Shown here in pieces: positions 1-10,601 of a DNA stretch of 64,000 bases. The first letter of the stretch is position 1, and each line of letters begins with the position of its first letter. The notes under the pieces were generated by a model, which was given only the letters and a program-made list of their open reading frames with translations, made no database searches and was not told the DNA's origin. This stretch comes from Amyelois transitella (Eukaryota > Arthropoda > Insecta > Lepidoptera > Pyralidae). A program made the position numbers and the translations under genes. The stretch lies in assembly GCF_032362555.1 (NCBI RefSeq), contig NC_083506.1:481501-545500 (forward strand), given 5' to 3'.

Positions 1-14
1 GTTTGTTTGTTTGT
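1..14. repeat. GTTT microsatellite at window edge
   Basis: Three and a half copies of GTTT open the window. Matching AAAC/GTTT runs end several LINE-derived repeats elsewhere in the window, so this may be the tail of a repeat cut by the window edge. Confidence 0.6.
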
Positions 15-74
15 AATATCTTTAAAAAAAATTAGTAAGTATATAGTTATACATACATACATACATACATAAAA

Positions 75-3000
75 TCACGCCTCTTTCCCGGAGGGGTAGG
101 CAGAGACTACCTCTTTCCACTTGCCACGATCTCTGCATACTTCTTTCGCTTCGTCCACATTCATAACTCTCTTCATACAAGCTCGGCGGTTTCGGGTACT
201 TTTGACCTGACCCTTTACCAGGACGTCCTTAATTTGATCAAGATACGTTCGTCTAGGTCTTCCCACTCCGACCTTTCCCTCCACACTCTCCTTGTATATC
301 TGCTTAGTCAACCTGCTTTCATTCATCCTCTCCACATGACCGAACCATCTTAACATACCCTTTTCTATTCCTGTAACTACATCTTCTTTCACATCACAAC
401 ATTCCCTTATCACGCTGTTCCTTATCCTGTCACTCAATTTCACACCCATCATACTCCTTAACGCTCTCATTTCCACTGCATTTATTCTGCTTTCATGCTT
501 CTTTTGCCATACCCAACTTTCACTCCCATACATTAATGTCGGGACCAACACGCCCCTGTGCACAGCCAGTCGAGCCTTTTTGGATAGTTTCTGACTGCTC
601 ATAAAGGCATGCAAAGCTCCATTCACCATGTTCCCCGCGTTCACTCTCCTTTCAATATCACTATCATACTTGCCATCTGATGTAAACTTTGATCCTAGAT
701 ATACAAACTCTTTCACTTGCTCCACTTTTTCTCCTCCAATCAAAATATTACATGCTGTCATTTCTTTCTCCATTTCAAAAACCAGTGTTTTAGTTTTACT
801 TACGTTCACTTTCATTCCTTTCTCTTTTAAAGCTTCATGCATACAGTTTACCATCTCCTGTAACTCCTCCGCTGATGACGCCAGTATAACCTGATCGTCG
901 GCATAGAGCAGACATTTGACGAGTAACTCATTCATCCTTAATCCACTTTTAGACTCTTTCAAATCTGTCAAACAGCTATCCATAAATAGGTTGAACAGCC
1001 ACGGTGACGCAACACATCCTTGCCTAACGCCTTTCTCAATCTTAAACCACTCAGTGTGCGCTCCGTTTATCCTGACACAAGCACTCGAATCCTCATATAA
1101 GGATTTCAGTGCTCGTATTAAGAGACTGCTCACCCCATGCATAGAAAGTGCTGACCACAATTCATTCCTCTCAACTCTGTCATAGGCCTTTTCCAGATCT
1201 ACGAATGTGCAATAGACTTTTTGACTCTTGGCCAAAAACTTTTCGGCTATGCACCGCAAGGAAAAGACCTGATCAGTACATCCCATTCCCTTTCGAAATC
1301 CCGCTTGAGCATCCCATATTTTGTCATCAGTTTCATTCCTGACTCTATTAATCAATACCTTAGCATACAATTTGCCGACGACGCTAAGCAGGCTTATACC
1401 ACGATAATTTTTGCAGTCCAGCTGTGACCCTTTTCCTTTGTAAAGTGGCACGATAACAGCCTTACACCAATCTTTTGGTACTCGGTCGCTTCTCCAACAC
1501 AAATTGAAAAGGCAGTACAACTGACTAGCTACTACGCCTTTTCCTGCTTTAAGCATCTCGACCGACACTCTATCACACCCAGCAGCCTTTCCCGCTTTCA
1601 TACTCTTAAGTGCTTCCACAATTTCGAACATTTCAATTTCGCCTTCCATCTCATTCTCTTTTTCTTCGCTATAGCAGAAATCTTTCTTATTTCCTTCCTT
1701 TTTTTCAAATAAACTTTCAAAATAGTCCTTCCATATCTTTAGTACACATTCTTCTCCTTTCACAACGCTACCATCCTGGCATCTGATCCTAGTCAGCTCT
1801 CTGGTTATAGTATTTCCTCGGGCTGACCTTACGGATTTCCAGAATACTTTCAGATTTGACTGAAAGTCTTCTGATAGCCTTTTATCAAAATCCTCTTTAT
1901 ACTCTTCTTTCTTTCTAATCACAGCTTTCTTAACCAAATCTTTCATTTTCTTATATTCCTTACGTGCTTCATTCACATCTTCATCTATAACCTCTTGCAT
2001 TCTTAAGTTAGCTTTTGCTGCTAACAAATCCAGCCATGCTTTCTTCTTTAATCGCACAAGTTCTTGCACATCTTTACTCATCCACGCATTTTTGTGATTT
2101 TTTCCTTTCCTTCTTCTACTTACACCACACACTTCAACAGCTACTTTCACAATTCTTTCTTTAAATTCCTTCCATCCATCTTCAATATCGCTCATTTCAT
2201 CTAAATCTTCAAATTCATCCTTCAGTCTATTAATATACTTCTTACCTACATCCATATCTTGCAAATTTTCTACTTTTACTCTTTCCAAAGCGCTGGTTTG
2301 CTCCCTTACCCTGTGCCGCCAGCGATTGAAGATACCCCTTATCCGGGATATCACCAGTAAATGGTCCGAGTCAATGCCAGCACCGCGATATGCACGGGTA
2401 TCCAGCACTTTGTTCTTCAATCTTTCATCTACAATCACAAAGTCTATCATACTTTTTAAAATACCTTCCACTCTTGTGTAGGTGTGGATCTCTTTATGTT
2501 GAAACATTGAGTTCGACACAAAAAGATCCCACTCTAGACAAATTTCTAATACACTTCTTCCATTATCATTCACCTTTTCGTCACCAAACGCACCAAGCAC
2601 CTTTTCATATCCATCACGCTTTACACCCACCCATCCATTAAAATCACCTAACATAATAATCTTCTCATTTGGCTTGGTAACTTTCAATACTTCTCTTACA
2701 CTATTCCAGAACTCCTCGTTTTCGCTTTTTGCTGATGTTGTACCCCTCGAACCCACATCCCAAGGTGCATAAACACCTAGAACGAAGATCCGAGTGATTC
2801 CAACTTTCAGCCTAATCCATAGAAGACGAGGGCTGACACACTCATACTCATTCACGCACTCAGCCATTCGTGCAGAAAGAATTAGACCGACCCCTTGACA
2901 GCCTCGGCTGGTACTGGAAATTCCAGACCAATACGCCGTGTAAGGGCCGTGCTGCGTCGCGTCGCATCCTTTCCGCTTCGTTTCATTCACGCACAACACA

Positions 3001-3185
3001 TCCAAACGTCTTTCATCCATCATCTGGCATACTTCCTCAATCTTATCCTTCATTCCTCCTCTTACATTCATCGTCGCAAAGCGGCTTTCAGCAGACCGCA
3101 TACCGCTCCCGCCGGGAACGAGACGTGATGGGGTGCGGACACCATCGCCGCCATCTAGGTGCTCTTTCAAAAAATTTGCATCCAT
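75..3185 (-). CDS. LINE ORF2: endonuclease/reverse transcriptase (1036 aa)
   Basis: An intact retrotransposon polyprotein that nicks target DNA and copies the element RNA. The N-terminal apurinic-type endonuclease (about residues 36-285) shows N40, the catalytic glutamate in CVNETK (E68), GDFN (181-183), IDF (D248) and SDH (273-275). The reverse transcriptase (about 510-830) shows FVDLEKAYD (661-669), a GVRQG block (about 719) and the catalytic YADD box (761-764). The C-terminal region carries GHVERM and GRPRR motifs typical of RTE-like proteins. No frameshift or stop interrupts it and the key catalytic residues are present, so the copy may still be competent if transcribed. From residue 369 it matches the second copy at 58272-60278 except at two residues. 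Confidence 0.93.
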   Translation of the reverse strand: MDANFLKEHLDGGDGVRTPSRLVPGGSGMRSAESRFATMNVRGGMKDKIEEVCQMMDERRLDVLCVNETKRKGCDATQHGPYTAYWSGISSTSRGCQGVGLILSARMAECVNEYECVSPRLLWIRLKVGITRIFVLGVYAPWDVGSRGTTSAKSENEEFWNSVREVLKVTKPNEKIIMLGDFNGWVGVKRDGYEKVLGAFGDEKVNDNGRSVLEICLEWDLFVSNSMFQHKEIHTYTRVEGILKSMIDFVIVDERLKNKVLDTRAYRGAGIDSDHLLVISRIRGIFNRWRHRVREQTSALERVKVENLQDMDVGKKYINRLKDEFEDLDEMSDIEDGWKEFKERIVKVAVEVCGVSRRRKGKNHKNAWMSKDVQELVRLKKKAWLDLLAAKANLRMQEVIDEDVNEARKEYKKMKDLVKKAVIRKKEEYKEDFDKRLSEDFQSNLKVFWKSVRSARGNTITRELTRIRCQDGSVVKGEECVLKIWKDYFESLFEKKEGNKKDFCYSEEKENEMEGEIEMFEIVEALKSMKAGKAAGCDRVSVEMLKAGKGVVASQLYCLFNLCWRSDRVPKDWCKAVIVPLYKGKGSQLDCKNYRGISLLSVVGKLYAKVLINRVRNETDDKIWDAQAGFRKGMGCTDQVFSLRCIAEKFLAKSQKVYCTFVDLEKAYDRVERNELWSALSMHGVSSLLIRALKSLYEDSSACVRINGAHTEWFKIEKGVRQGCVASPWLFNLFMDSCLTDLKESKSGLRMNELLVKCLLYADDQVILASSAEELQEMVNCMHEALKEKGMKVNVSKTKTLVFEMEKEMTACNILIGGEKVEQVKEFVYLGSKFTSDGKYDSDIERRVNAGNMVNGALHAFMSSQKLSKKARLAVHRGVLVPTLMYGSESWVWQKKHESRINAVEMRALRSMMGVKLSDRIRNSVIRECCDVKEDVVTGIEKGMLRWFGHVERMNESRLTKQIYKESVEGKVGVGRPRRTYLDQIKDVLVKGQVKSTRNRRACMKRVMNVDEAKEVCRDRGKWKEVVSAYPSGKEA

Positions 3186-3387
3186 GCGATTCCCACGAGA
3201 CGCTAGGGAAAAATTTTGTCCGCCCCAGCAGAGCCCCGCATGCCAGGGTAAGGCTAGCCATTACCTGGGGGTCGCCCAACCCCATGGCGGAAGTGGCACG
3301 CTCGAGACTAGGCTCGCCCCTAGCCATGCATCCATCGGCGCGGCAGACCTTAGATTGGCAGGGATTTACATTAAAGAGGAATCCCAA
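3088..3387 (-). CDS. possible small ORF1 of the LINE (99 aa)
   Basis: An open frame of 99 residues starts in the LINE leader and overlaps the start of the big ORF by about 98 bases in another frame. Some RTE elements have a short upstream ORF overlapping ORF2, which makes this a candidate, but no domain is recognisable. It could equally be chance reading of GC-rich leader. Confidence 0.25.
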   Translation of the reverse strand: MGFLFNVNPCQSKVCRADGCMARGEPSLERATSAMGLGDPQVMASLTLACGALLGRTKFFPSVSWESHGCKFFERAPRWRRWCPHPITSRSRRERYAVC

Positions 3388-3476
3388 GTCTATCCCTTAG
3401 TCGGCTCTTACGACATCCGTGGGAAAGAGATGGAGTGGTCCTATTCTTTTGTAATGGTGCCGGGAACCACACGGCA
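3373..3476 (-). repeat. SINE-A head joined to the LINE 5' end
   Basis: Read on the minus strand this begins with GTGCCGTGTGGTTCCCGGCA and runs through the GACTAAGGGAT block, matching the first part of full-length SINE-A copies such as 38041. It then passes directly into the LINE leader. Target-primed integration truncates 5' ends, so a head without a tail next to a LINE 5' end is better explained as part of the LINE than as a separate SINE. Confidence 0.7.
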
Positions 3477-3847
3477 ATGATGACTTTAATCCAAGAGTAT
3501 GAGTTTTGATTTAAGATGGCCAGGTGATTCTATGTACACCCCAGTATCGAGTCATAACAGCTGGATAATCACTAAGAATTTCCCAAAATTCCTATAGGAA
3601 TCGACAATTGTTTCAGGTTAAAGCTCTCACATCTTAGCCTCAGAGCCCGAGGTATAATAAAACTATTACAATACTAAAGCTGTTTCCCTCTATAGAAACA
3701 TGCAACTTTGACTGTATGTCAAAAAATTCATATTTACATAAATGTATCATTACATAGTACACCATGTTAATTTTAACAATCTCAAAGTCACAGCTGCATC
3801 AGCGAACATATCAGAAATAGAAATGTCTTCATTATGTCACTGAGTTA
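3477..3847. other. no gene seen
   Basis: AT-rich single-copy-looking DNA between the LINE and the orphan ORF. No repeat or coding signal was recognised. Confidence 0.6.
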
Positions 3848-4198
3848 CTAACAAAAGTACTTCTTTTGCTTTCTTTCACCATCATCACTGTCTGAGAAGC
3901 ACTGTGCGAACCCACTCTTGTCCCTAGACTCTCTTCGAGAACGGTAGTTGTCCGAATTCCGCACTTGAGTCTTCCTTTGGATCCGTTTCTTTTTTGACTG
4001 AACATTTGCAGGGCTAGCGACGTTGACACTAGGTGAAGAACTCAATTGATCAGTCAAGTTGTTCACAACTAACACCGAATTGTCCTTCTGCCTTAAAGAC
4101 AGTCCTAAATTACGTCCGCTTCGTGTTCTAGAGACATTGTCTGGATTTTCTTTCCTCTCAGAATTGTATATATTATTTGCCTTTTTCCTTCTATCCAT
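3848..4198 (-). CDS. orphan ORF, 116 aa, basic and serine-rich
   Basis: Not recognised. The frame starts MDRRKKANN and ends KKYFC. It is rich in Lys, Arg, Ser and Asn, with an acidic serine patch (SDSDDGE) near the C-terminus, a composition seen in disordered nuclear proteins. No transmembrane segment, signal peptide or catalytic motif is visible. There is no obvious AATAAA signal downstream on the minus strand. It may be a real small gene, one exon of a larger gene, or a decayed retrocopy; it is unlike the transposon ORFs around it. Confidence 0.35.
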   Translation of the reverse strand: MDRRKKANNIYNSERKENPDNVSRTRSGRNLGLSLRQKDNSVLVVNNLTDQLSSSPSVNVASPANVQSKKKRIQRKTQVRNSDNYRSRRESRDKSGFAQCFSDSDDGERKQKKYFC

Positions 4199-4429
4199 GT
4201 TAGGTCTCTCGTTTATCTATTTATATAGTTATAAAGGAAACAAATCACTTGCAATGGCGGACTTATCCCATGAAGGGATCTCTTCCAGTCAACCGGTAAA
4301 CAATAAAGGAACTAGATAATTCAGTAAAAAGCGGCAAGTCACTGTGTTTTTAGCAACTTTTGTTACAAGATTTAGGAGTTGCCCGTCCAATTAAGAAAAC
4401 TAGGTTAAGTTTGGTTGACGTTATCAACC

Positions 4430-4550
4430 TACATGTTACATCAGTAACGTCTATATCCCTTGCAGGGCAGACAGAGCCAACAGTCTTGAAAATACTGAAA
4501 GGCCACTTTCATTTGTATGGCTAAATGATGGAATTGAGATTCAAATAGTG
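4430..4550 (-). repeat. SINE-A, 5'-truncated
   Basis: Tail half only: the rc of the CTACCCCGCAAGGGATATAG block, then AGACTGTTGGCTCTGTCT and the ATTTGAATCTCAATTC block, diverged. Confidence 0.75.
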
Positions 4551-4610
4551 TTAAAGTCAGACGTTATGAAATTTAGCTTTTTTGCGTGACGTAAGTCGTT
4601 TTTAAAGGTA

Positions 4611-4878
4611 TTAGTTACCACCAATAGGAAAAAGAAAAGGACCACTCCATCTCTTTCCCATGGATGTCGTAAAAGGCGACGAAGGGATAGGCTTATAAAC
4701 TTGGAATTCTTCTTTTAGGCGGTGGGTTAGCAACCTATCACCTATAACCTATTTTAATCTCAATTCTATCTAGCCACACTATAAAGCCACATAGCTGAAC
4801 GTGGCCTATCAGTCTTTTCAAGACTGTTGGCTCTGTCTACCCCGCAAAGGATAAAAACGTGATTATATGAATGTATGT
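4611..4878 (+). repeat. SINE-A, almost full length
   Basis: Head diverged, then the CCACTCCATCTCTTTCCC block through the tail; ends in a degraded TATG run. A 15-20 base duplication sits near the ACCTATCACCTATAACCTA stretch. Confidence 0.85.
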
Positions 4879-5564
4879 TGTTATTACTTTAATTTAGCAG
4901 CCTCAAAGTGAAGGTCTTTTGGAACCAATCAACTAACCGAGCAATTTAAAGTCCATAATAATACATAGATGTGATTTTTTGTGGTGCAATTAATAGTTAT
5001 TGTAAGTATAATAAGTTAATATGATAAGTCTGTTTGTACATACCTAAAGACGCACGAATAACCAAAGTTTACAAGAGTAAAGGATACTTTTGCAAGCCCT
5101 GCGGACAAACACACATACATACGTACATCGTACCGTGTATAAACCCCGGTGTGGAAGACGTGAGAAAGTGCCCGGTACAAAATGCAGCTTTCAATTTAAT
5201 TCCTGCAATTTCTACATTTTTAAACGCACGTTCCTCATAAATTTTGCATTGCGATGTTTTGTATGTATATTATTTCATGTTAAAACTACTAAAAAAAGAT
5301 GATAACAAACTAAAATTAAATTTACAAATAGTACAGTCCCCGCATAGCATCAACTTGCGGCAGTGTGCCCAGAAGGCTGGCAGCATTGCCATTTTGAATG
5401 ACAATGCTGGTTCTCTGAGCCAGATATTTTCCAGCCCTCCGGTCACGAGATACCTCAATCAGCTTTTTAGACAATTGTTTTCATGACAAATGTCGACAAT
5501 TTTCATGCTAAGATAGCTTTTGCCTGTGAATTTTTCATGTATTGACGCTTGAACGTTGGCTTAT

Positions 5565-5630
5565 GGTTTCCGGTACGTTAGAATATGTTCCCTAAGGATG
5601 TTGTTAAAGAAAACTAAGGGATAGGCCAAC
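5565..5630 (+). repeat. SINE-A-related head fragment
   Basis: TTTCCGG followed by a diverged GAATATG...GACTAAGGGATAGGC-like block. Resembles the variant heads at 22331 and 31869. Confidence 0.45.
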
Positions 5631-5687
5631 CGCTGAGGCCGGAGATCTAATATATTAAATTATTTGTTTAAATACTTTATTCTATTG

Positions 5688-5903
5688 GTGCCCGTTTGGT
5701 TCCCGGCATACAATATATACATACTTACTTGTTACTAAGGGATGGGCTTATATACTTGGGATTCCTCTGTTAAGCGATGGGCTAGCAACCTGTCACTATT
5801 TGAATCACAATTCTATCACTGAGAAAAACAGCTGAACGTGTTCTTTCAGTTTTTTGACGACTGTTAGCTCTGTTAACCCCACAGGGAATGTAAACGTGAT
5901 ATT
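5688..5903 (+). repeat. SINE-A with internal deletion
   Basis: Starts GTGCCCGTTTGGTTCCCGGC, lacks the CCACTCCATCTC block, resumes at GACTAAGGGATGGGC-like sequence and runs to the tail. Confidence 0.75.
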
Positions 5904-6454
5904 AAGTAATATATTATTTAAATAATTGATTTCCTTTCAAAGTAAGTTGAAATAAACATGTTTATCCATTTTTGGGTAAATCGAACGCACCTATGCGACC
6001 CCTCGAGGCTGAGAAGTGAAGACGCGTGGAAAATTCGGGGATGATTCCATCGTTTCCAATTCGATTCCAGCAATTTCCGCACGTTATTTACTTTGCACGG
6101 GGCGCGGGACTGAATAAGTAAATAGGTACTCCGCAGTTAATATTTTAGAATGGGATTTGACGATACAATGGCAGACATGTTTGTTTTGAAGTTCCTCGTA
6201 ATATTATGCTTGGTTCTTCTCAGTATAATACCGTCCACTCTTAAATATAATGCCCCTTTTGTGTTTTTTCAAATAGTATTAAGATGCGGAGGTTTGATCA
6301 TATAAGGAAACATATTATATAGGCATAATACGAAGTATTACCTAAGTAAATAAGTATAGACACGTATAAAATGTAATGAATTTTGGGTACAATACAATCT
6401 TCCAGATTATGTTATGAACTTTCTATACATACATACACATACAAAAATGCATAC

Positions 6455-6556
6455 ACGTACATACATATAACCACGTCGCGACCCCTTACAGGGTAGACAG
6501 AGACAGTCTTGAAAACACTAATAGGCCACGTTCAGCTTAATGATAGAATTAAGATA
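6455..6556 (-). repeat. SINE-A tail fragment
   Basis: CATA repeats followed by the reverse of the CGCAAGGGATATAGACGTG tail and the GAACGTGGCC block; about 100 bases. Confidence 0.75.
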
Positions 6557-6833
6557 CATTATCGATGACATTTTTCCCTTTTTTAACTTCAAATGGCTAG
6601 TAAATTATTTCCTTAAATATTTGATGACCAAGAAAGTAGCCTTCGAGTCAGCCACATTTTTAACGAGTTATTTTGCAAGAATTTTGCCTGGCCGAGACAG
6701 GATATTTCTTGTAGGTCTTTGACATGATATTTAAAAAGAAAATTCTTTGCTGCCACTCAAAAGGGTGACATTTTTTTTTTCATATTATTTGACTTTAAAT
6801 ACAGCGTGAGACTTTGATTTAAAATTAAAGATC

Positions 6834-6883
6834 AAAGTTATAGGCACTGATTAATTTTAAAATTAATCAGTGCCTATAACTTT
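6834..6883. repeat. perfect 50-bp palindrome
   Basis: Two 25-base arms, AAAGTTATAGGCACTGATTA onward and its exact reverse complement, meet with no spacer. The transcript of either strand would fold into a perfect hairpin. Could be the relic of a small inverted-repeat element. Confidence 0.9.
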
Positions 6884-6950
6884 TAACTAAATATTACATT
6901 AAACATTAAACTACAGGTCATTGAAAGTAACAGTGCATGTCATTGAGTGA

Positions 6951-7128
6951 CAATACCATACAATACAATACAACACAATACAATAACTCTTTATTGCACC
7001 ACAATAAATTACAGCAAATTCACAATCATGTAACATTAAAAACATAGCAGCAAAAGGCAAATTTTATCACTAAAAGCGATCTCTTCCAGGTAACCTATAA
7101 ATTGTGTATAAACTTCACCCAGAGAAAA
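6951..7128 (-). repeat. LINE 3' end (jockey/CR1-like type) with TTGTA-type tail
   Basis: On the minus strand it reads GGAAGAGATCGCTTTTAGTG, then GTGGTGCAATAAAGAG and a TATTG-repeat tail. This is a common lepidopteran LINE 3' UTR form; no coding part is attached. Clade not certain. Confidence 0.6.
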
Positions 7129-7754
7129 GATTACACATGTTAATTAATTATTGTGTCCTTAATAAATCTGTTATACGAAAAACCTTTTTTATTGACATAC
7201 AATAAATAAGCATTCCTCTGCACTTCGCCGAATATTTACCAACTTTTCATGTAACCAAGAATATATTCCCTAATATATCCGACACTTATCTCCCAGTCTT
7301 TTGTTTTCCAATAATCTCTCACAATATTTATCCGCGACTCTCGAGACTTATATTGAAATTCCGAAGACGAGTGACTCTCAAACAGAGCACAGGTCCCAGC
7401 CAGGCTTCATTACTCTGTGCTCTTGAGCTTGCGAAGAAAAATACTGTCACAAAAGTATTGAGCCAAAACTGAGAGTAAAAATTGTTTTTTTTTAATAAAG
7501 TATAACAGGGTAAGTTGTCAGGTGCGTATAAACAATCATACATTAACAACCTCTTTTTCCTTCTGACGTTAATGCCGGTTACTTCTCACTAACTCTCTTC
7601 TACTTACTTCTCTTGAGAGAAGACGGAGGGCGGCATTTATCCATGTACCTGGATTGAATTAGCCAGTTTTTTACATGAAGCACCTCCCGTCTGACCTCCC
7701 CAACATTATTGGACCCATATTGGATTATGGTAAAAGCTACATTAGATACATGTG
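7129..7754. other. no gene seen
   Basis: AT-rich DNA. Nothing recognised; the 73-residue open frame on the minus strand here looks random. Confidence 0.5.
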
Positions 7755-7828
7755 CCTATTTCCTTATTCGTCCTTCACGACATCTATTGGAAAGAGATGA
7801 AGCGGCTCCATTCTAAACCACACGGCAC
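7755..7828 (-). repeat. SINE-A head fragment, diverged
   Basis: Reads as the reverse complement of GTGCCGTGTGG..., then the CATCTCTTTCC and GTCGTAAAAGGCG-like blocks with many changes; the tail half is missing. Confidence 0.55.
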
Positions 7829-8313
7829 ACCTTCATTACGGTTGTAGCGCATGTGGAAAAAATCATGGCCAATTTCGCCAGACCCATTACGGAACCTTTA
7901 CCAAAAGTAAATACCTATCATATTCGAAAATAATTAAAATAACTCAATGATTACAGAGCTAGAGAAAAAAGAGACCCGTGCGACGCAATAGAGTTGGATT
8001 ATTCCGATTTCCTCTGTACAAACATTTTAAAATTTTAAACAAGAAACTCGGGAAGATTCAAATCTGAAATTCAAATGGGCGTAAAAAGCACGTAGCGTAT
8101 TAAACTCCAACTTTGTAAATTATTATATTTCTAAAGGAAAATCCTTAGGACTGTTAAAGCGATATAAAAGGGAAAAGTGCATATAAAAGTTTAAAGATAA
8201 GTGAAAATTCGAGGAAGGAGTAATATTAAGCTCCTCGGAAGGTAATTGGATCAAGATTTATGATTTTTATACGACGATGAAGATTAAGACGATATTGTTA
8301 TTTTTATAATATG
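7829..8313. other. no gene seen
   Basis: AT-rich DNA with no repeat or coding signal recognised. Confidence 0.5.
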
Positions 8314-8365
8314 AAGTTGGCTCTGTTTGCCGAGTAAGGAATTAAGACGTGATTATATGTATGTA
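8314..8365 (+). repeat. SINE-A tail scrap
   Basis: About 50 bases: GTTGGCTCTGTTTGCCGAGT, then ACGTGATTATATGTATGTA. A strongly 5'-truncated copy. Confidence 0.7.
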
Positions 8366-8848
8366 ATAAAATGTAGATGGTCCACTTCTTGCTCAATCTG
8401 ACATCTTATAATATTATATTAATAAAGGATTTAAATCAAAAACGACTATTTGAATGTCCCCAATAAAATCTAGCTAGTTATTAAGTTTTAATTTAGTATC
8501 ATGTGTTGTTAGTATTGCTTGTGTGCGTAGATAAGGAATTTGTTATGATAAATACAGGTTACTGTTTTTAATATATTGAAAAACATTGCTAAATATCTTC
8601 CATTTTAAACTTTAGGAATGATGTGACGTCAACTGTCATCGTACGAAATCATCTGCACATTCTAAAGCTGACAAATAAATTTCAGATTTCACGTAAAAGA
8701 CAATACATGCAGACATCACTATCACCCGTGCTTACTACTTTCATAGTATGGCCGAATTTAATAATCTCCATCAACCATAGAAACCGCTCGTAGGACGTCA
8801 GAAATAGGTAAAAATACTCGTACCTATGAGTATCTCACACACATATTC

Positions 8849-8922
8849 CCATATAATCACGTCAACATCCCTTGCGGAGTAGACAGAGCCAACACTCTTG
8901 AAAAGACCGATAGGCGACGTTA
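8849..8922 (-). repeat. SINE-A tail scrap
   Basis: ATATAATCACGTC to the GACTGATAGGCCACG block, minus orientation; about 75 bases. Confidence 0.7.
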
Positions 8923-9740
8923 AAATACCTATCTATTCACAGTAATTTCGCCTATTCAGAATAAGTGACTGAATTCAAAATAGACTTTCTGATTCAGCAG
9001 AGGTCTCGGAGTATTACCGTGAGTTCTATCGTTTTATTAAAATCGCTACATTAATTCAGAAGTTATAACTGCGGAAGTTTCTCGGCTCCGCTCGGCTCGG
9101 AGGAGGTTTTTTGTTTACGCCGCCTTCAACCTAGATAGAAATTTTGTTTCAGAAGTGTCGATTACCGCCGTGGTATCAAATTACCTTGTTGAAAAATACA
9201 AGGAAATATTGTGAAAAACATTTTTGCTGTGTTAATTGTCGTTGAATGAATTAAAGTTGATTTTAGATTGTTATTTTCAAAATTTCAATGTCAATACGGC
9301 ATTTCTTTTTTTATATATTATTCATATTTCTAAAGTTAAGGTCAGACAACTACCCCTTATATGAGATTTTAAATTGTTCCATTCTACCTCCAAGAAAAAC
9401 CGCCAATTTAATTTTTTTAAATATCTAAAGCTCATCATTTTTAAGCACTAAATTCTCGAGAATGTCACTACACCAATCAGAACACATATAATTAAACACG
9501 TGATATGATCTCCCTCAGTCAGAGACACGCTCATCCATCACAAGCGATGTCTGCGACATGTTTTTACACAATCATTACACAGGATTGTGTACTGAGCGGT
9601 GTGATTAATCTGTGGACATAATGTGTGCATTTTTGACGGTTGTAATTTGAGATTGGCTTATAAAAAAAATAAAAATAAACAAGGCTTCTATAAATATATA
9701 ACAAATCGTATAATATATGTGTATTATACTCAAAAATATG
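8923..9740. other. no gene seen
   Basis: Holds a short GC-rich patch near 9080-9105 (CTCGGCTCCGCTCGGCTCGG) but no frame or element I recognise. Confidence 0.5.
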
Positions 9741-9941
9741 CCAAGACCACTTCATCACTTTCCCATGGATGTCGTAAAAGGCAACTAAGGGATGGCCTTA
9801 TAAACTTGGGATTCTTCTTTTAGACGACGGGCTGGCAACCTATCACTATTTGAATCTCAATTTTATCTTTAAGCCACTTTCAGAACTGTTGGCTCCGTCT
9901 ACCCTGCAGGGGATATATACGTGATTATATGTGTGTATGCA
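9741..9941 (+). repeat. SINE-A lacking the head
   Basis: Begins in the GACCACTTCATC block and is complete to the tail except for a short deletion after AAGCCA. Confidence 0.8.
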
Positions 9942-10601
9942 TATGCACAAATTCCAGAGATTTTAGCCATAAAAAAAGTTTTGAACTAGTGTTTTAGAAA
10001 AAAAAATACATGAAACGCCAGCCAAGGCACTGAATTGATTAAGCTGTAATTTGGAACATTGATTTCAGCTAAATTCAGTTAAAATCAAGATTTTTGAAAA
10101 CTCTTATGGAAATAAATAATACAAAAACTAATATATATATATATACAATTTTTGAAATTAATAAGGTACATACAATGTTCTTTTCTACGTAGGTACGTTA
10201 ATGTAGACTTTTTCAAAGGCGTCAGAAATTAGAATCAGGAGAACATTATACTGTTACTTTTGCTCAGTTGGACTGTAAACCACTTATATCGATAACAACT
10301 TTAACTTTTGTGAACTGAATATTAAATCTCAAATCATCTTGGAGTCGAGATCAGTTTGTTATCTCTCAGCTGTTTATGTAAACCGGATTACCTAGCCCAG
10401 GGGCCTGCCTGACATGTATAATTAATTATATTGTTTGGCCAAATATTATTGAAGGGGTGAGCTCAAGGCGCTAATGTAATCCTCATTGTTTCTGTTGTTG
10501 CCAACGGCTCTAAAGATAATATTATTGATTGATAACTTAAGAGATGATGTTTTTTAAAGACTTTCTTTTTCATAGTTCAATTACTTTGGGGTACTTTTGA
10601 C
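9942..10601. other. no gene seen
   Basis: AT-rich DNA including a TA run near 10130-10143; nothing else recognised. Confidence 0.5.

Larger units (their letters stand above)
49..3476 (-). mobile_element. RTE-type non-LTR retrotransposon, near full length (LINE copy 1)
   Basis: A minus-strand LINE with a single long intact ORF (3185 down to 75) and a 3' end that is a TATG microsatellite (about 51-71). The ORF stop lies within about 10 bases of the tail, so there is almost no 3' UTR, as is usual in the RTE clade. The 5' leader (3186-3372) is GC-richer than its surroundings. Its outermost about 100 bases (3373-3476) match the head of the abundant SINE-A family, and no SINE-A remainder is seen beyond the LINE's 3' end, so the head is included in the element here. 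No clear target-site duplication was found. Clade assignment rests on domain order and tail type. Confidence 0.85.

Noticed and set aside
628..1427. plus-strand open frames across 628-1427
   Set aside because: Antisense shadows of the LINE ORF; the same frames recur on the other strand at 58926-59725 with copy 2.
3373..3476. independent SINE-A interrupted by the LINE
   Set aside because: The remaining half of such a SINE is not present at the other LINE boundary (1-60), so a simple insertion into a SINE does not fit.
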